Notes: a model not told the origin generated them from the letters alone. A stretch of DNA of 64,000 nucleotides from JACMLD01 sp033761915 (GCA_033761915.1 JANRMC010000156.1:1-64000); one strand, 5' to 3'. Counted from the first letter of the stretch, positions 9,144-17,789 are shown. Translations and numbers: made by a program.

Positions 9144-9374
9144 ATGTGGACAGAACAAAACAATACGCTCTACCGCAAGTTTCAGTTTGCTGATTTTTCA
9201 GAAGCCTTTGCGTTTATGACCCGCGTTGCCATAGAAGCAGAAAAAATGAACCACCACCCGCTGTGGACCAATGTTTGGAACCAGGTGGAAATTTGGCTTA
9301 GCACCCACGATGCCGGTAATACCGTTACTGATAAAGACCGTAAACTGGCTGCTAAAATTGATGCGCTTTTGTAG
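9144..9374 (+). CDS. phhB: 4a-hydroxytetrahydrobiopterin dehydratase (PCD/DCoH)
   Basis: Short (76 residues) but complete pterin-4a-carbinolamine dehydratase, which recycles the cofactor of aromatic amino-acid hydroxylases. The family signature is visible: E-x-M-N-H-H-P (32-38), a Trp five residues on, then W-x-S-T-H-D and TDKD near the C-terminus. The paired His residues are the catalytic ones. The N-terminus is shorter than in mammalian DCoH, as usual in bacteria. No aromatic hydroxylase is in the window, although an FAA-hydrolase gene at 51157 could belong to the same catabolic pathway. Confidence 0.9.
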   Translation: MWTEQNNTLYRKFQFADFSEAFAFMTRVAIEAEKMNHHPLWTNVWNQVEIWLSTHDAGNTVTDKDRKLAAKIDALL

Positions 9375-9388
9375 TGTAAACTTTTTGT

Positions 9389-10309
9389 ATGCAATGTGCC
9401 AACACTATATTAATGGTACGCCCCGCCTGTTTTGGTTTTAACCGCCAAACAGCCATTACCAATGCTTTTCAGCAACTACCCCAAACTACCAGCGCTGCCG
9501 CTATACAAGAAAAAGCCCTGCAGGAATTTGATGCTATGGTGGCACAACTACAGCAACACCATATTAATGTGCTGGTGGTAAACGATACAGAAGAACCGGT
9601 AAAACCCGATGCCGTTTTTCCGAACAACTGGCTGGGCACCACGCACAGCGGTATTATTACTTTGTTTCCCATGCAGGCAGTTAACAGAAGAGCCGAAAAG
9701 AGAGATGATATTTTACTGGCCCTAACCAAAAAATATACAGTAACCGATGTGGTGGATTGGAGCGAGTTTGAAGCCGATGGTTTTTACTTAGAAGGCACGG
9801 GCAGCATGGTAATGGATCATGATAATAAAATAATTTATGCCTGCCTTTGCGATCGTACTCATAAATCGTTGCTGCAGAAATATGCACAGTACCACCACTA
9901 CCGTGTAATGCCATTTACAGCTACTGATGAAAGCGGGTTGCCTGTTTATCATACCAACGTAATGCTATCTGTTGGGCAGGGTTTTGCTGTACTGGCAGAA
10001 GCCGCCATTAAAAACGAATTTGAAAGAGTGGCTGTAACACAACTGTTACTAACCACGGGGCATATTATTATACCGCTTTCAATGGATCAGCTAAAAAGTT
10101 TTGCCGGCAATATACTGCAGGTGCAAACGGTAAACGGAGAAAGCATTATTGTACTAAGCAAACAGGCGCTGCAATCTTTAACCACCGAGCAGCTAAAAAA
10201 ACTACAACAGTTTGGTAAGCTATTACCCATTGCCATACCCACTATAGAAGCCGTAGGTGGCGGCGGCGTACGCTGTATGATGGCAGAAATATTTTTAAAC
10301 AGTTTATAA
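9389..10309 (+). CDS. ctlX: Citrulline/arginine-deiminase-like hydrolase (CtlX family)
   Basis: 306-residue member of the guanidino-group-modifying superfamily (pentein fold), close to the CtlX citrulline-utilisation hydrolases. Features include the N-terminal MVRPACFGFN, an FPNNW segment, EADGFYLEGTGSMV with the acid pair, DRTHKSL, a YHTNVMLSVG stretch bearing the catalytic His, and the catalytic Cys in GGGGVRCMMAE near the C-terminus. The full active-site set is present, so an active hydrolase of an N-substituted urea or guanidine compound is expected. The substrate is inferred from the family name only. It lies 14 bases after phhB. Confidence 0.85.
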   Translation: MQCANTILMVRPACFGFNRQTAITNAFQQLPQTTSAAAIQEKALQEFDAMVAQLQQHHINVLVVNDTEEPVKPDAVFPNNWLGTTHSGIITLFPMQAVNRRAEKRDDILLALTKKYTVTDVVDWSEFEADGFYLEGTGSMVMDHDNKIIYACLCDRTHKSLLQKYAQYHHYRVMPFTATDESGLPVYHTNVMLSVGQGFAVLAEAAIKNEFERVAVTQLLLTTGHIIIPLSMDQLKSFAGNILQVQTVNGESIIVLSKQALQSLTTEQLKKLQQFGKLLPIAIPTIEAVGGGGVRCMMAEIFLNSL

Positions 10310-10314
10310 TTTTT

Positions 10315-10490
10315 GTAACCGGCATGGGTAACTCCGGTGTATCATTGTTGCGTCGCACCCTTCAGCGAAAGAATAGGTATAAGCTAAAAGGTATAGGGTG
10401 TAAGGCTTTAAACCTTATGCCCTATACCTTTTACCATAGTTGAAGTGTGCGACGCAACGGCTGCTGCCACAAGCACTACTGCTGGTAACA
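10315..10490 (+). repeat. Palindromic intergenic repeat, full length (copy 5)
   Basis: Outer arms are GTAACCGGCA (10315-10324) and GCTGGTAACA (10481-10490). Inner arms are GTTGCGTCGCACCCTT (10347-10362) and GAAGTGTGCGACGCAAC (10442-10458). The core contains GGTATAGGG and CCCTATACCTTTTACCATA. It lies between two co-directional genes. Confidence 0.9.
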
Positions 10491-10565
10491 TAAAATAACC
10501 AACCGCCAATAAAGCAATTGCTATATTTTGTAGGCTGCTATTTTATTAAGAAATTGAGTGCGTTT

Positions 10566-11462
10566 ATGTGGTCAGCATTATTACAACAAATACAGGCACA
10601 CAACATAAAATCGTTGGCAAGAGCTATTTCATTAATCGAAAATGAAGTGGAAGGCTACGATGATTTTTTAAAGCAGCTGCCCGCCGGCAGCACACCGGTT
10701 ATTGGCGTTACGGGGGCACCGGGTGCCGGTAAAAGCACCCTCACAGATGCATTAATAAATTACCTGGTGCAGCAACAAAAAAAAGTGGCTGTGTTGTGTG
10801 TAGACCCTTCTTCTGCTTTTAACCTGGGCGCATTGCTGGGCGACCGTATACGGATGAGTGATTGGTATACGCATCCAAATGTGTACATCCGCTCTTTAGC
10901 CACCCGCGGTGCCTTGGGTGGGTTGCATCCAAAAATTATTGAGATTACAGATTTAATTAAAACAGCCGGCTTTGATTTTATAATTGTAGAAACTGTGGGT
11001 GTGGGTCAAAGCGAAATTGAAATAGCTGGTTTGGCAGATGTAACTACTGTGGTGCTGGTGCCAGAAGCCGGAGATGAAATACAAACCATGAAAGCCGGTT
11101 TAATGGAAATTGCCAATGTGTTTGTGGTTAATAAAGCAGACCGGCCCGATGCGATGTTGTTTACAAAAAACCTGCGGCAGATGCTGGCGCCCGTTTTTAC
11201 CCAGCAACAACAACCTATTGCCATTGTTAAAACCATTGCCACCACAAAAGAAGGGATTGAAGAATGGTGGCAGGCTATAGCACACTGGCTGCAGCAACCG
11301 GGTTACCACCAAAAAAAATTATACCTGCTGGCAGAAAAAGCATGGCATTTAATACAGCAGCAAAAAATGAAAGGATTGAATAAAGCAGTTATAAAAGAAG
11401 AGATTACTGCTTTAATTCAAAAGCCGGGCTTTAATTTATATCAATATGTAAGCAGCAAATGA
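10566..11462 (+). CDS. meaB: Methylmalonyl-CoA mutase-associated GTPase MeaB
   Basis: 298-residue G3E-family GTPase that guards adenosylcobalamin loading and reactivation of methylmalonyl-CoA mutase. Walker A GAPGAGKST is at 50-58, switch region DPSSAFNLGALLGDRIRM, ETVGVGQSE (Walker B/switch), and NKAD as base-specificity motif. The ATG at 10566 is chosen because the longer ORF begins at an unlikely TTG and adds a hydrophobic stretch not found in the family. No mutase gene is in the window. Older annotations call this ArgK or a LAO transport kinase. Confidence 0.92.
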   Translation: MWSALLQQIQAHNIKSLARAISLIENEVEGYDDFLKQLPAGSTPVIGVTGAPGAGKSTLTDALINYLVQQQKKVAVLCVDPSSAFNLGALLGDRIRMSDWYTHPNVYIRSLATRGALGGLHPKIIEITDLIKTAGFDFIIVETVGVGQSEIEIAGLADVTTVVLVPEAGDEIQTMKAGLMEIANVFVVNKADRPDAMLFTKNLRQMLAPVFTQQQQPIAIVKTIATTKEGIEEWWQAIAHWLQQPGYHQKKLYLLAEKAWHLIQQQKMKGLNKAVIKEEITALIQKPGFNLYQYVSSK

Positions 11463-11465
11463 TAA

Positions 11466-11681
11466 TTAAATATTTTCCCGGTTACTCTTCCACCAGCGGT
11501 AGCCTATAACGCCAATGGCAACAAGCGGCATGGCAGCTAAATAAATAATACCGCGGTTTAAGGCTTTGGCTGGCTTCTCGCCCAATTGCTGGGCCGTTTT
11601 AGTACAAATAGAGCATTGTGCCGTTACTGCAGTACTGTACAATTGTAATAAAAGTAAAATGGTAAGAACCCTCTTTAACAT
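11466..11681 (-). CDS. Small secreted or membrane protein, function unknown
   Basis: 71 residues: a signal peptide (about 1-21, cleaved near VTAQ), then CSICTKTAQQLG, then one membrane segment (about 45-62) with a WWKSNRE tail. The two-Cys CxxC next to the mature N-terminus and the single C-terminal helix suggest a small membrane-anchored periplasmic protein. It is convergent with meaB, with only 3 bases between the stops. I do not recognise a named family. Confidence 0.65.
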   Translation of the reverse strand: MLKRVLTILLLLQLYSTAVTAQCSICTKTAQQLGEKPAKALNRGIIYLAAMPLVAIGVIGYRWWKSNRENI

Positions 11682-11743
11682 GTATCCACTGTTTTTACAA
11701 AATTACAAATTGAGGGGGCTTGTGTTGCAAATAAATTAAAATA

Positions 11744-12565
11744 TCAGGCAACTTTGCCGGGGGCATGGTATTGGCTTAGGCCCAATGCGGCATATTTTCT
11801 TTTTGTAGCCACAGCTTCCTGCAACAGGCGTATATTTTCTTCTTTGTGGCTGCGGTCGTTTTCTTTGTGATGCAGGTGGTATTGTATGCCGCCAAAGCGT
11901 AAAAAACGGTGTTTTATATTTTGATTGGTAAGCCGTATAAAAATATCACTGTCTTCAAAGCCCCAGCCTACAAAACTTTCATCGTAGCCGTTTACGGCAA
12001 ACAGGTCTTTTTTCCAAAAAGCCATATTGCAACCCGCCACATATAAATAAGGATATTTCTTGTCAAAAAGAGAAGCGGCTGTCTGGTGCAGCAGTGGCAG
12101 GTGCATTTTGCGCAAGGCCTTTTTAGAAACAGAAAAAACTGAGGGTATGCTTTCTGGTGTTTGTAAAATCAATTGCGAATCGGTATCCGTTAAATCATAC
12201 CGGTTACCACAAACAAAAAACCCGTGGCGGGCAAACTTATTATGATCGTTAACAAAATATGGATGCAGTACAATGTCGCCGTCTATCTGAATAATATAAT
12301 CTCCGCTGCATTTGGCAATGCCTTTATTGCGGATGGCCGATAACCTGAATCCATCATCGGGGTGCCATACATGGTGTAAAGGAACCGGGAAATTTTTTTG
12401 CCATTTTTTTATAAGAGAGGCGGTTTCTTCTCTTGAACCATCATCACAAATAACCACTTCATTGGGCAACTGCTGCTGCCTTACCACACTGTGCAGACAG
12501 GCATTTAATGCCATGGGCCAGTTATAGGTAGAAATAAGGAGACTGGTTTTTACTAAGGATTTCAT
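11744..12565 (-). CDS. Family 2 glycosyltransferase (GT-A fold)
   Basis: 273-residue cytoplasmic glycosyltransferase. The nucleotide-sugar fold is visible from residue 8: LLISTYNWP, EVVICDDGS (first acidic motif), NKGIAKCSGDYIIQIDGDIV (DxD as DGD), and then the galactosyltransferase-like C-terminal AGCNMAFWKKDL, YDESFVGWGFEDSD, typical of chondroitin/poly-GalNAc-like GT2 members. The ATG at 12565 is taken, since the nine residues upstream are not family-like. The product is probably a cell-surface glycan, but no other glycan gene is adjacent. Confidence 0.85.
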   Translation of the reverse strand: MKSLVKTSLLISTYNWPMALNACLHSVVRQQQLPNEVVICDDGSREETASLIKKWQKNFPVPLHHVWHPDDGFRLSAIRNKGIAKCSGDYIIQIDGDIVLHPYFVNDHNKFARHGFFVCGNRYDLTDTDSQLILQTPESIPSVFSVSKKALRKMHLPLLHQTAASLFDKKYPYLYVAGCNMAFWKKDLFAVNGYDESFVGWGFEDSDIFIRLTNQNIKHRFLRFGGIQYHLHHKENDRSHKEENIRLLQEAVATKRKYAALGLSQYHAPGKVA

Positions 12566-12663
12566 TGGTACAAGAAAAATGGTATGTAACAACTGTAAAC
12601 GTTTAAATATGATTTCTATTATATTTAACCCGCCTATAAAGACTTTTACTTAGTGCTGCCCAG

Positions 12664-12671
12664 TATATTTG
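12664..12671 (+). promoter_or_regulatory. -7 promoter element for the GH25 gene
   Basis: TATATTTG matches TAnnTTTG and ends 18 bases before the ATG at 12690, so the longer TTG-initiated ORF is unlikely. Confidence 0.5.
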
Positions 12672-12689
12672 CCTAATTTCAAACACAGA

Positions 12690-13457
12690 ATGGCCCGAAA
12701 GAAAAGAAAGAACCTGCTACTGCGCTACCTGGTGATTGTTTTGTTTTTGTTGAGTATTGGGTATGCCGGATGGCGTATTTACCTGAACAATACAAATAAT
12801 TTTGTTACCTATCCAGAGTTTGGCATTGCCATGCCAGAGCAATATGCCATCCATGGTATTGATGTTTCTCACCACCAGGATAATATTAACTGGGACCTGG
12901 TAACCGCAATGCAGGTTAAAAAAATTAAACTGGGCTTTGCTTTTATAAAAGCAACAGAAGGCATTGGCCGGGTAGACAGAAAGTTTAACCGTAACTGGAA
13001 AAGGGCCAAAGAAGCAGGCATGCCTTGTGGCGCCTACCATTTCTTTTTAGCTACTAAAAGCGGCAAACTGCAGGCAGAAAACTTTATTAGCACCGTGCAA
13101 TTAGAAAAAGGCGATTTACCCCCTGTGCTGGATGTGGAACAAACCTATGGCGCAAGCACCACCAAACTGCAAAAAGAAGTAAAAGCTTTTTTAACTACCG
13201 TAAGCGACTATTACGGGGTAACGCCCATTATTTATACCAATACTGATTTTTACCGCCAGCACCTGAACACTGCAGATTTTGAAGCTTATCCGCTATGGGT
13301 GGCGCATTACCTGCAGCAAAAAGAACCCCGCGTGGTACGCAACTGGTTGTTTTGGCAACACAGCGAAACCGGCCGTGTAAATGGCATTACCACCAAGGTT
13401 GACTTTAATGTTTTTAACGGAGACTCTGCTGCTTTTAGCCAGTTGCTTTTTAAATAG
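12690..13457 (+). CDS. GH25 lysozyme-like muramidase, membrane-anchored
   Basis: 255 residues with a basic N-terminus and one membrane anchor (about 9-27), then a glycoside hydrolase 25 domain. GH25 hallmarks are present: GIDVSHHQDNINW (catalytic-face Asp), FAFIKATEG, GAYHFF, the catalytic DVE in PPVLDVEQ, IIYTNTDFY and LWVAHY, and a closing WQHSETGRVNGI. It should cleave the MurNAc-GlcNAc bond of peptidoglycan on the periplasmic side. A cell-wall remodelling role is inferred. Confidence 0.9.
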   Translation: MARKKRKNLLLRYLVIVLFLLSIGYAGWRIYLNNTNNFVTYPEFGIAMPEQYAIHGIDVSHHQDNINWDLVTAMQVKKIKLGFAFIKATEGIGRVDRKFNRNWKRAKEAGMPCGAYHFFLATKSGKLQAENFISTVQLEKGDLPPVLDVEQTYGASTTKLQKEVKAFLTTVSDYYGVTPIIYTNTDFYRQHLNTADFEAYPLWVAHYLQQKEPRVVRNWLFWQHSETGRVNGITTKVDFNVFNGDSAAFSQLLFK

Positions 13458-13499
13458 GCTAACTTTATTTTCAATTATTTGTTACAACAATAAAAAAGT

Positions 13500-13733
13500 A
13501 TGGGTTTTGAACCAGATGTAAGAGAATTTCTTAGAAAAGTATTGTGGAGCATTTCTGTAGTGCTGCTGTACCTGCTTATTAATTTTACCGCAGGCCTTCG
13601 GTTTAAATTGTTTTTTGTTGAAAACACCATTCAGTTAAAACATTATATTTTTTACGGCTGGTTACTGGCAAGTACCGTTTGGTTGTTTTGGACTTTGTAC
13701 AAATGGTGGCAAAAAAAATACCCCCACGGCTGA
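13500..13733 (+). CDS. Small two-helix membrane protein, function unknown
   Basis: 77 residues with two hydrophobic segments (about 15-33 and 48-65), basic and aromatic flanks and a KWWQKKYPHG tail. It follows the GH25 gene by 42 bases on the same strand and may be co-transcribed. The clean start, coding-like third positions and membrane pattern support a real gene. No family is recognised. Confidence 0.6.
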   Translation: MGFEPDVREFLRKVLWSISVVLLYLLINFTAGLRFKLFFVENTIQLKHYIFYGWLLASTVWLFWTLYKWWQKKYPHG

Positions 13734-13740
13734 GCTTTTG

Positions 13741-13850
13741 GTTGCCGTTGCAGTGAGTGACACAACCGGTGCCTGGCTTTGTTTTAATGGCGGAAAAAAA
13801 ATACCAGCTTCAGTTTTTCAATGTATCATCGTTGCGTCGCAATCCGTTCA
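13741..13850. repeat. Two half-copies of the palindromic repeat in outward order (copy 6)
   Basis: A right arm of the CpG-poor subtype, GTGAGTGACACAAC (13753-13766), comes first. A left half follows: outer ATACCAGCTTC, then GTTGCGTCGCAATCCGTTCA (13831-13850). The order right-then-left is the reverse of a single element, so this looks like the facing ends of two elements whose other halves were lost. It sits between convergent genes. Confidence 0.6.
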
Positions 13851-13880
13851 CCGGCAGTGAAGGTGGCGGCATTTTTATTG

Positions 13881-14306
13881 TTAACTACTATGGTCTGCTA
13901 CTATAACCCATTGGCCTTTTATTTTACGTAGTACCAGGCTGTAATGGCCGCTGGCATCTCCAACACTTCTTTTTAAATGCCATTTGCCAATAATAAAATA
14001 ACTGTCTGCCGCCAGTTTTTTCATATGTAAAATGGTAGATGTAAAAACGCCCATACGGGCGGTATCTCCATAACCTCTTTTATAATTTTCCAGCGTTTTT
14101 TGGTAGCCATAGGTAATACCGCTTTTACCAATAAATAACAGCGAGTCGTTTTGCCAGTAACCCACCATAAAAGCATCCAGGTCGCCGCGGTTCCAGGCGG
14201 CGGTTTGTTTTTTTAATACTTCCCGTATGGCTTTTTCATCGGCCGTTTGTGCATGGCTGATGCTGCCAGTAAAAAGGGTTAATAACAGCAGTGTGGTAAA
14301 TTTCAT
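13881..14306 (-). CDS. Secreted SnoaL/NTF2-like protein (DUF4440)
   Basis: 141 residues: signal peptide (1-19, SISHAQ) and then a single NTF2-like cone fold. The pattern EKAIREVLKKQTAAWNRGDLDAFMVGYW, DSLLFIGKSGITYG and a final GQWVIVADHSS is typical of DUF4440/ketosteroid-isomerase-like domains. The ATG at 14306 gives the signal peptide. The longer ORF adds 28 residues without sense. A ligand-binding or enzymatic role cannot be told apart. It is divergent from the exonuclease gene. Confidence 0.85.
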   Translation of the reverse strand: MKFTTLLLLTLFTGSISHAQTADEKAIREVLKKQTAAWNRGDLDAFMVGYWQNDSLLFIGKSGITYGYQKTLENYKRGYGDTARMGVFTSTILHMKKLAADSYFIIGKWHLKRSVGDASGHYSLVLRKIKGQWVIVADHSS

Positions 14307-14389
14307 AGCAACAATTTTATTAAAGATACAGCCGCTGCTAATAAACCAATACTGCTTTTTTAACGGTGGCAAATTTGTATCTTCAGGCA

Positions 14390-15112
14390 ATGGCGGTTAA
14401 CCCTTATATCAGCAATATATTGTTTCTGGATATTGAAACAGTATCGCAGTACGCAAACCTGGAAGCGGTGCCGGAAGATTGGCAGCAGTTATGGAATAAA
14501 AAAGCAGAAAGCTTATTGCGTTACCATGAAACAGAAACAGCCTCCAGCCTCTATGGCCGTGCCGCTATTTATGCAGAGTTTGGAAAAGTAATTTGCATTA
14601 GCTGCGGATGTGTGCAGCAAAATGGCAATGAAAGAAAACTGGTTTTAAAATCTTTTGCCGGGCACGATGAGAAAGAGGTATTAACATCTTTCAGCGCAAT
14701 GCTTACCCGCTGGGCCAGCGATGGTAATAAAATGTTGTGTGCCCACAATGGTAAGGAGTTTGATTTTCCGTATCTGTGCCGCCGTTTTATAATTAATCAA
14801 TTGCCCATACCGGCTTTACTGAATGCCAGTGGTAAAAAACCCTGGGAGGTAAACCATTTAGATACCATGGAACTTTGGAAGTTTGGCGATTTTAAAAGCT
14901 ATACCACCTTAAGCCTGCTGGCCCATTCATTGGGCATACCCACCCCAAAAGATGATATTGATGGCAGTATGGTGGGAGAAGTATACTGGAAAGAAAATAA
15001 TCTGGAACGGATTGTTACCTATTGCCAGAAAGATGTGGTTACCGTGGTACAAATTTATTTACGGCTGATTGCAGAACCGCTTATTGACATTGCCAATATT
15101 GAAATTAAATAA
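14390..15112 (+). CDS. DnaQ-like (DEDDy) 3'-5' exonuclease domain protein
   Basis: 240-residue stand-alone exonuclease of the RNase H-like fold, closest in pattern to the PolB-type exo2 family. ExoI LFLDIET is at about 12-18, ExoII HNGKEFDFPYL near the middle, then HLDTMELWKFGD, and ExoIII YCQKDVVTVVQIYL. The acidic residues needed for two-metal catalysis are present. It is not joined to a polymerase. The ATG at 14390 is preferred to GTG at 14366. The following gene starts 2 bases after the stop. Confidence 0.85.
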   Translation: MAVNPYISNILFLDIETVSQYANLEAVPEDWQQLWNKKAESLLRYHETETASSLYGRAAIYAEFGKVICISCGCVQQNGNERKLVLKSFAGHDEKEVLTSFSAMLTRWASDGNKMLCAHNGKEFDFPYLCRRFIINQLPIPALLNASGKKPWEVNHLDTMELWKFGDFKSYTTLSLLAHSLGIPTPKDDIDGSMVGEVYWKENNLERIVTYCQKDVVTVVQIYLRLIAEPLIDIANIEIK

Positions 15113-15114
15113 TT

Positions 15115-15498
15115 ATGGAAAGAACCAATTATGCCTCTGGCGCACAATGGGAAAATATAGTAGGCTATAGCCGTGCTGTTAAAGTGGGAAATATTATTGA
15201 AGTAACCGGCACTGTGGCGCTGGATGAAAATAATAAACCCGTTGGTGTTGATAATGCGTATGAACAAACCACATTTATTATTCAGAAAATTGAAAAGGTT
15301 TTAATAAAAGCAGGCGCTTCTTTAAAAAATGTGGTGCGCACCCGTTTGTTTGTAACAGACATCAGCCGCTGGGAAGAATACGGCCGGGCCCATGGTGAAT
15401 TTTTTAAAGACATTAAACCCTGCACCACCATGGTAGAAGTGAGTGCCCTGATTGCTCCCGAATATTTAATTGAAATAGAAGCCACCGCTGTTTTATAA
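15115..15498 (+). CDS. RidA-family protein (Rid subgroup lacking the catalytic Arg)
   Basis: 127-residue YjgF/YER057c/UK114 fold protein. RidA itself hydrolyses reactive enamine/imine intermediates released by PLP enzymes. The fold pattern is clear: GNIIEVTGTVALDENN, IEKVLIKAGASLKNVVRTRLFVTDISRW, and a closing LIEIEATAVL. At the place where deaminating RidA has PARS, this protein has PCTT, so the Arg that binds the substrate carboxylate is missing. It is probably a Rid-like protein of another subgroup. Its stop overlaps the start of the next gene (TAATG). Confidence 0.82.
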   Translation: MERTNYASGAQWENIVGYSRAVKVGNIIEVTGTVALDENNKPVGVDNAYEQTTFIIQKIEKVLIKAGASLKNVVRTRLFVTDISRWEEYGRAHGEFFKDIKPCTTMVEVSALIAPEYLIEIEATAVL

Positions 15499-15851
15499 TG
15501 GATATAGATTTTATACGCAACTATTGCCTGGCCAAACAACAGGTGGAAGAAACGCTGCCCTTTGGCCCCGATGTGCTGGTGTTTAAAGTAGCCGGCAAGC
15601 TTTTTTTATTATGCCCGTTGGATACAGAAACTCTGCAGATAAATATAAAATGCATGCCCGAGCTGGCAGAAAGTTTAAGAGAAAAATACGATTGTGTTTT
15701 GCCGGGTTACCATATGAACAAAAAACATTGGAACACGGTAATAATAAATGGCAGCGTGCCATTAAAAACTATAAAAGAGTGGATTGATATTTCTTATAAA
15801 CTGGTGGTGGAAAGCTTGCCAAAGAAATTGAGAGATTCTTTTGCAAAATAG
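15498..15851 (+). CDS. MmcQ/YjbR family protein
   Basis: 117-residue CyaY-like-fold protein of the MmcQ/YjbR family. Visible traits are the N-terminal CLAKQQVEETLPFG, VFKVAGKLFLL, INIKCMPELAESLREKY, VLPGYHMNKKHWNTVIING, and a final helical SYKLVVESLPK. DNA binding has been suggested for the family from structure only. It is translationally coupled to the RidA-like gene by a 1-base overlap. Confidence 0.88.
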   Translation: MDIDFIRNYCLAKQQVEETLPFGPDVLVFKVAGKLFLLCPLDTETLQINIKCMPELAESLREKYDCVLPGYHMNKKHWNTVIINGSVPLKTIKEWIDISYKLVVESLPKKLRDSFAK

Positions 15852-15868
15852 AATTGGGCCACAAGTTT

Positions 15869-16873
15869 TCACTGCAACTTCAGCACCTCCGTTAAATACT
15901 TTTCAATTTCTCTTTGCACCCCTTCATAATCTTTAGACTTTATTGGCGAACCCAGCACATGATCTCCGGTATGGGGCATGGCCTGTTTTCTTTTTAAAGC
16001 AGTATTAGTGCCCAGTTGGTCAAACATTTCTAACATGGCATCTACTTTTACCACGCTATCCTGGTGCATAGCATCTTTATAATAATACAGCATTAATGTG
16101 GGTTGCTGTATGCTTTTAAATGTTTCGGCTGTCATGGCCGTTTCCAGCATTTCCTGCAGGGCCACGGTGGCTTTTAATGTGTAATGGTGGTTCCAGTATT
16201 GTTTATAAACTCCACGGGTATCTTTAGCAGTTACATAATCATCGCCGGTAACCAGTTTGGCAATTTGTAAACCCCAAGGGTTGTTTAATAAATAAGCTTT
16301 ATCGTTATTAATAGCAATGTTGGGAGAAAGCAATACCAGTGCCGCCACATCATTTGGATAAGCTGCCGCCAATTGCAATGCATTGGTGCCGCCGGTAGAT
16401 GTGCCCATTAAAATTACTTTATCGCCCAGTTGTTTTCCAATGGCCAATGCTTCTTTAGCACTGTTCCAATATTTTTCTGGTGTTAAGTTAGCCAGTGGCT
16501 CTGTGGTATCTATACCATGTTCTGCCAGGCGAGATAAATAAAGGTTACAACCAAAACGTTTGGCAATATTGCGATGCACCGGGTTGCCTTCTTCCTGGCT
16601 GGCAGAAAAACCGTGCAGGTATACAATGGCATACGGCGTTTTGTTTTTTAAGCTATCGTTGCTCCAAACAATGCGGGCTTCATTATCGGGCTTCAGCCGG
16701 TGCGCCGCTTCATTGTTTTTAACGTACGCTTCTAAAGAAGTGATGGCAGCCGGCACCACCGGCCACTCTTTACCATAAACCGGCGTGCTGGGGTTGGGCC
16801 CCACCAGGTATAATAATATCAGTAGGGCATTTATAACAAATAAAACCTTCAACAGTTTTTTGGTAACACGCAT
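15869..16873 (-). CDS. Membrane-anchored alpha/beta hydrolase
   Basis: 334 residues with one N-terminal membrane segment (about 7-24), then an alpha/beta-hydrolase fold. Oxyanion loop is YLHGFSASQEEG, nucleophile elbow GTSTGG with the catalytic Ser, and C-terminal His in PHTGDHVLGSP. The Asp before it is likely in LYYYKDAMHQD. The family includes carboxylesterases and acyl-glycerol lipases, and the substrate is not clear. It is convergent with the MmcQ gene, with 17 bases between the stops. Confidence 0.87.
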   Translation of the reverse strand: MRVTKKLLKVLFVINALLILLYLVGPNPSTPVYGKEWPVVPAAITSLEAYVKNNEAAHRLKPDNEARIVWSNDSLKNKTPYAIVYLHGFSASQEEGNPVHRNIAKRFGCNLYLSRLAEHGIDTTEPLANLTPEKYWNSAKEALAIGKQLGDKVILMGTSTGGTNALQLAAAYPNDVAALVLLSPNIAINNDKAYLLNNPWGLQIAKLVTGDDYVTAKDTRGVYKQYWNHHYTLKATVALQEMLETAMTAETFKSIQQPTLMLYYYKDAMHQDSVVKVDAMLEMFDQLGTNTALKRKQAMPHTGDHVLGSPIKSKDYEGVQREIEKYLTEVLKLQ

Positions 16874-16916
16874 GCTATATTTTTTACTGAAGCTATGAAA
16901 TTTTATTATTTTTTAT

Positions 16917-17100
16917 GTTACCGGCATTTCATCTCCGGTTAAGCAACGTTCCGCCTTAAGAGCCGGACATGTTAACTATGGTAAAAGTTATTAGGCCTAA
17001 GGTTTAAGACCCACACCCTATACCTTTTAGCTTATGCCATTTCTTCTGCTGAAGTGTGCGACGCAACAACCGATGCTATGAAACACAAAAGCTGGTAACA
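16917..17100 (-). repeat. Palindromic intergenic repeat, inverted, with variant arm (copy 7)
   Basis: Outer arms are GTTACCGGCA (from 16917) and GCTGGTAACA (17091-17100). The core lies in the opposite orientation to the other full copies (CTATGGTAAAAG first, CCCTATACCTTTTAGC after it). The right inner arm is regular, GAAGTGTGCGACGCAAC (17051-17067). The left one is replaced by GTTCCGCCTTAAGAG (16948-16962), the CCGCC module also seen in the copy at 53071. Confidence 0.85.
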
Positions 17101-17154
17101 TAAAATTTTCTCCTTTGGCCCAAATACCGATTTTTGCAGTATAAACAACAAACA

Positions 17155-17604
17155 ATGGCAGTATTTGATGTAAGTAAAGGCATAGCAATAGGGTGCGACC
17201 ACGCAGGGTTTGATTATAAAACACAACTGGTGCCCTGGTTAAATGCCAAGGGTATACAGGTGCATGATTTTGGCGTGTATGAAAACAAATCGGTTGACTA
17301 CCCCGATTATGCCCACCCCACTGCCATGGCTGTAGAAGAAGGTAAAGCCGCTTTTGGTATTTTATTATGCGGCAGTGCCAATGGTGTTTGTATGACGGCT
17401 AATAAGCACCAGGGCATACGTGCGGGTTTAAGTTTTATGACTGATGTGGCCCGCCTCATCCGCCTGCACAACGATGCTAATATTATTTGTATACCGGCCC
17501 GCTTTGTATCGTTAGAGCTGGCCAAAGAAATGATAGAAATTTTTATGAACACCGCTTTTGAAGGTGGCCGCCACCAAAACAGGGTAAATAAAATTGCCTG
17601 TTAA
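17155..17604 (+). CDS. rpiB: Ribose-5-phosphate isomerase B
   Basis: 149-residue RpiB/LacAB-fold sugar-phosphate isomerase that interconverts ribose-5-P and ribulose-5-P in the non-oxidative pentose phosphate pathway. Visible: IAIGCDHAGFDYK with the phosphate-binding and acid-base residues, VDYPDYAH, the catalytic-Cys strand ILLCGSANGVCMTANKH, and NDANIICIPARFVS. The family Cys and Gly loop are intact. The ATG at 17155 is used. A TTG 21 bases upstream overlaps a promoter-like GATTTTTG. A strong terminator follows. Confidence 0.93.
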   Translation: MAVFDVSKGIAIGCDHAGFDYKTQLVPWLNAKGIQVHDFGVYENKSVDYPDYAHPTAMAVEEGKAAFGILLCGSANGVCMTANKHQGIRAGLSFMTDVARLIRLHNDANIICIPARFVSLELAKEMIEIFMNTAFEGGRHQNRVNKIAC

Positions 17605-17628
17605 TGGTATATACAGCTAATTGCTATA

Positions 17629-17658
17629 AAACCCCGCCAAGGCGGGGTTTGTTTTTTT
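17629..17658 (+). terminator. Intrinsic terminator after rpiB
   Basis: AAACCCCGCC pairs with GGCGGGGTTT over a tight loop and is followed by GTTTTTTT. It begins 25 bases after the rpiB stop. Confidence 0.9.
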
Positions 17659-17789
17659 ACGAATAGGGACATGGTATTTATACGAAATAAGGGGCTAATT
17701 AATTTTTTTTAAAAAGTTTTAAACTTTTAAATGCGCAACGCTTCTCATATACGTTATTCATTTAAACAAAAAATAAAAAACCCTTTGTT

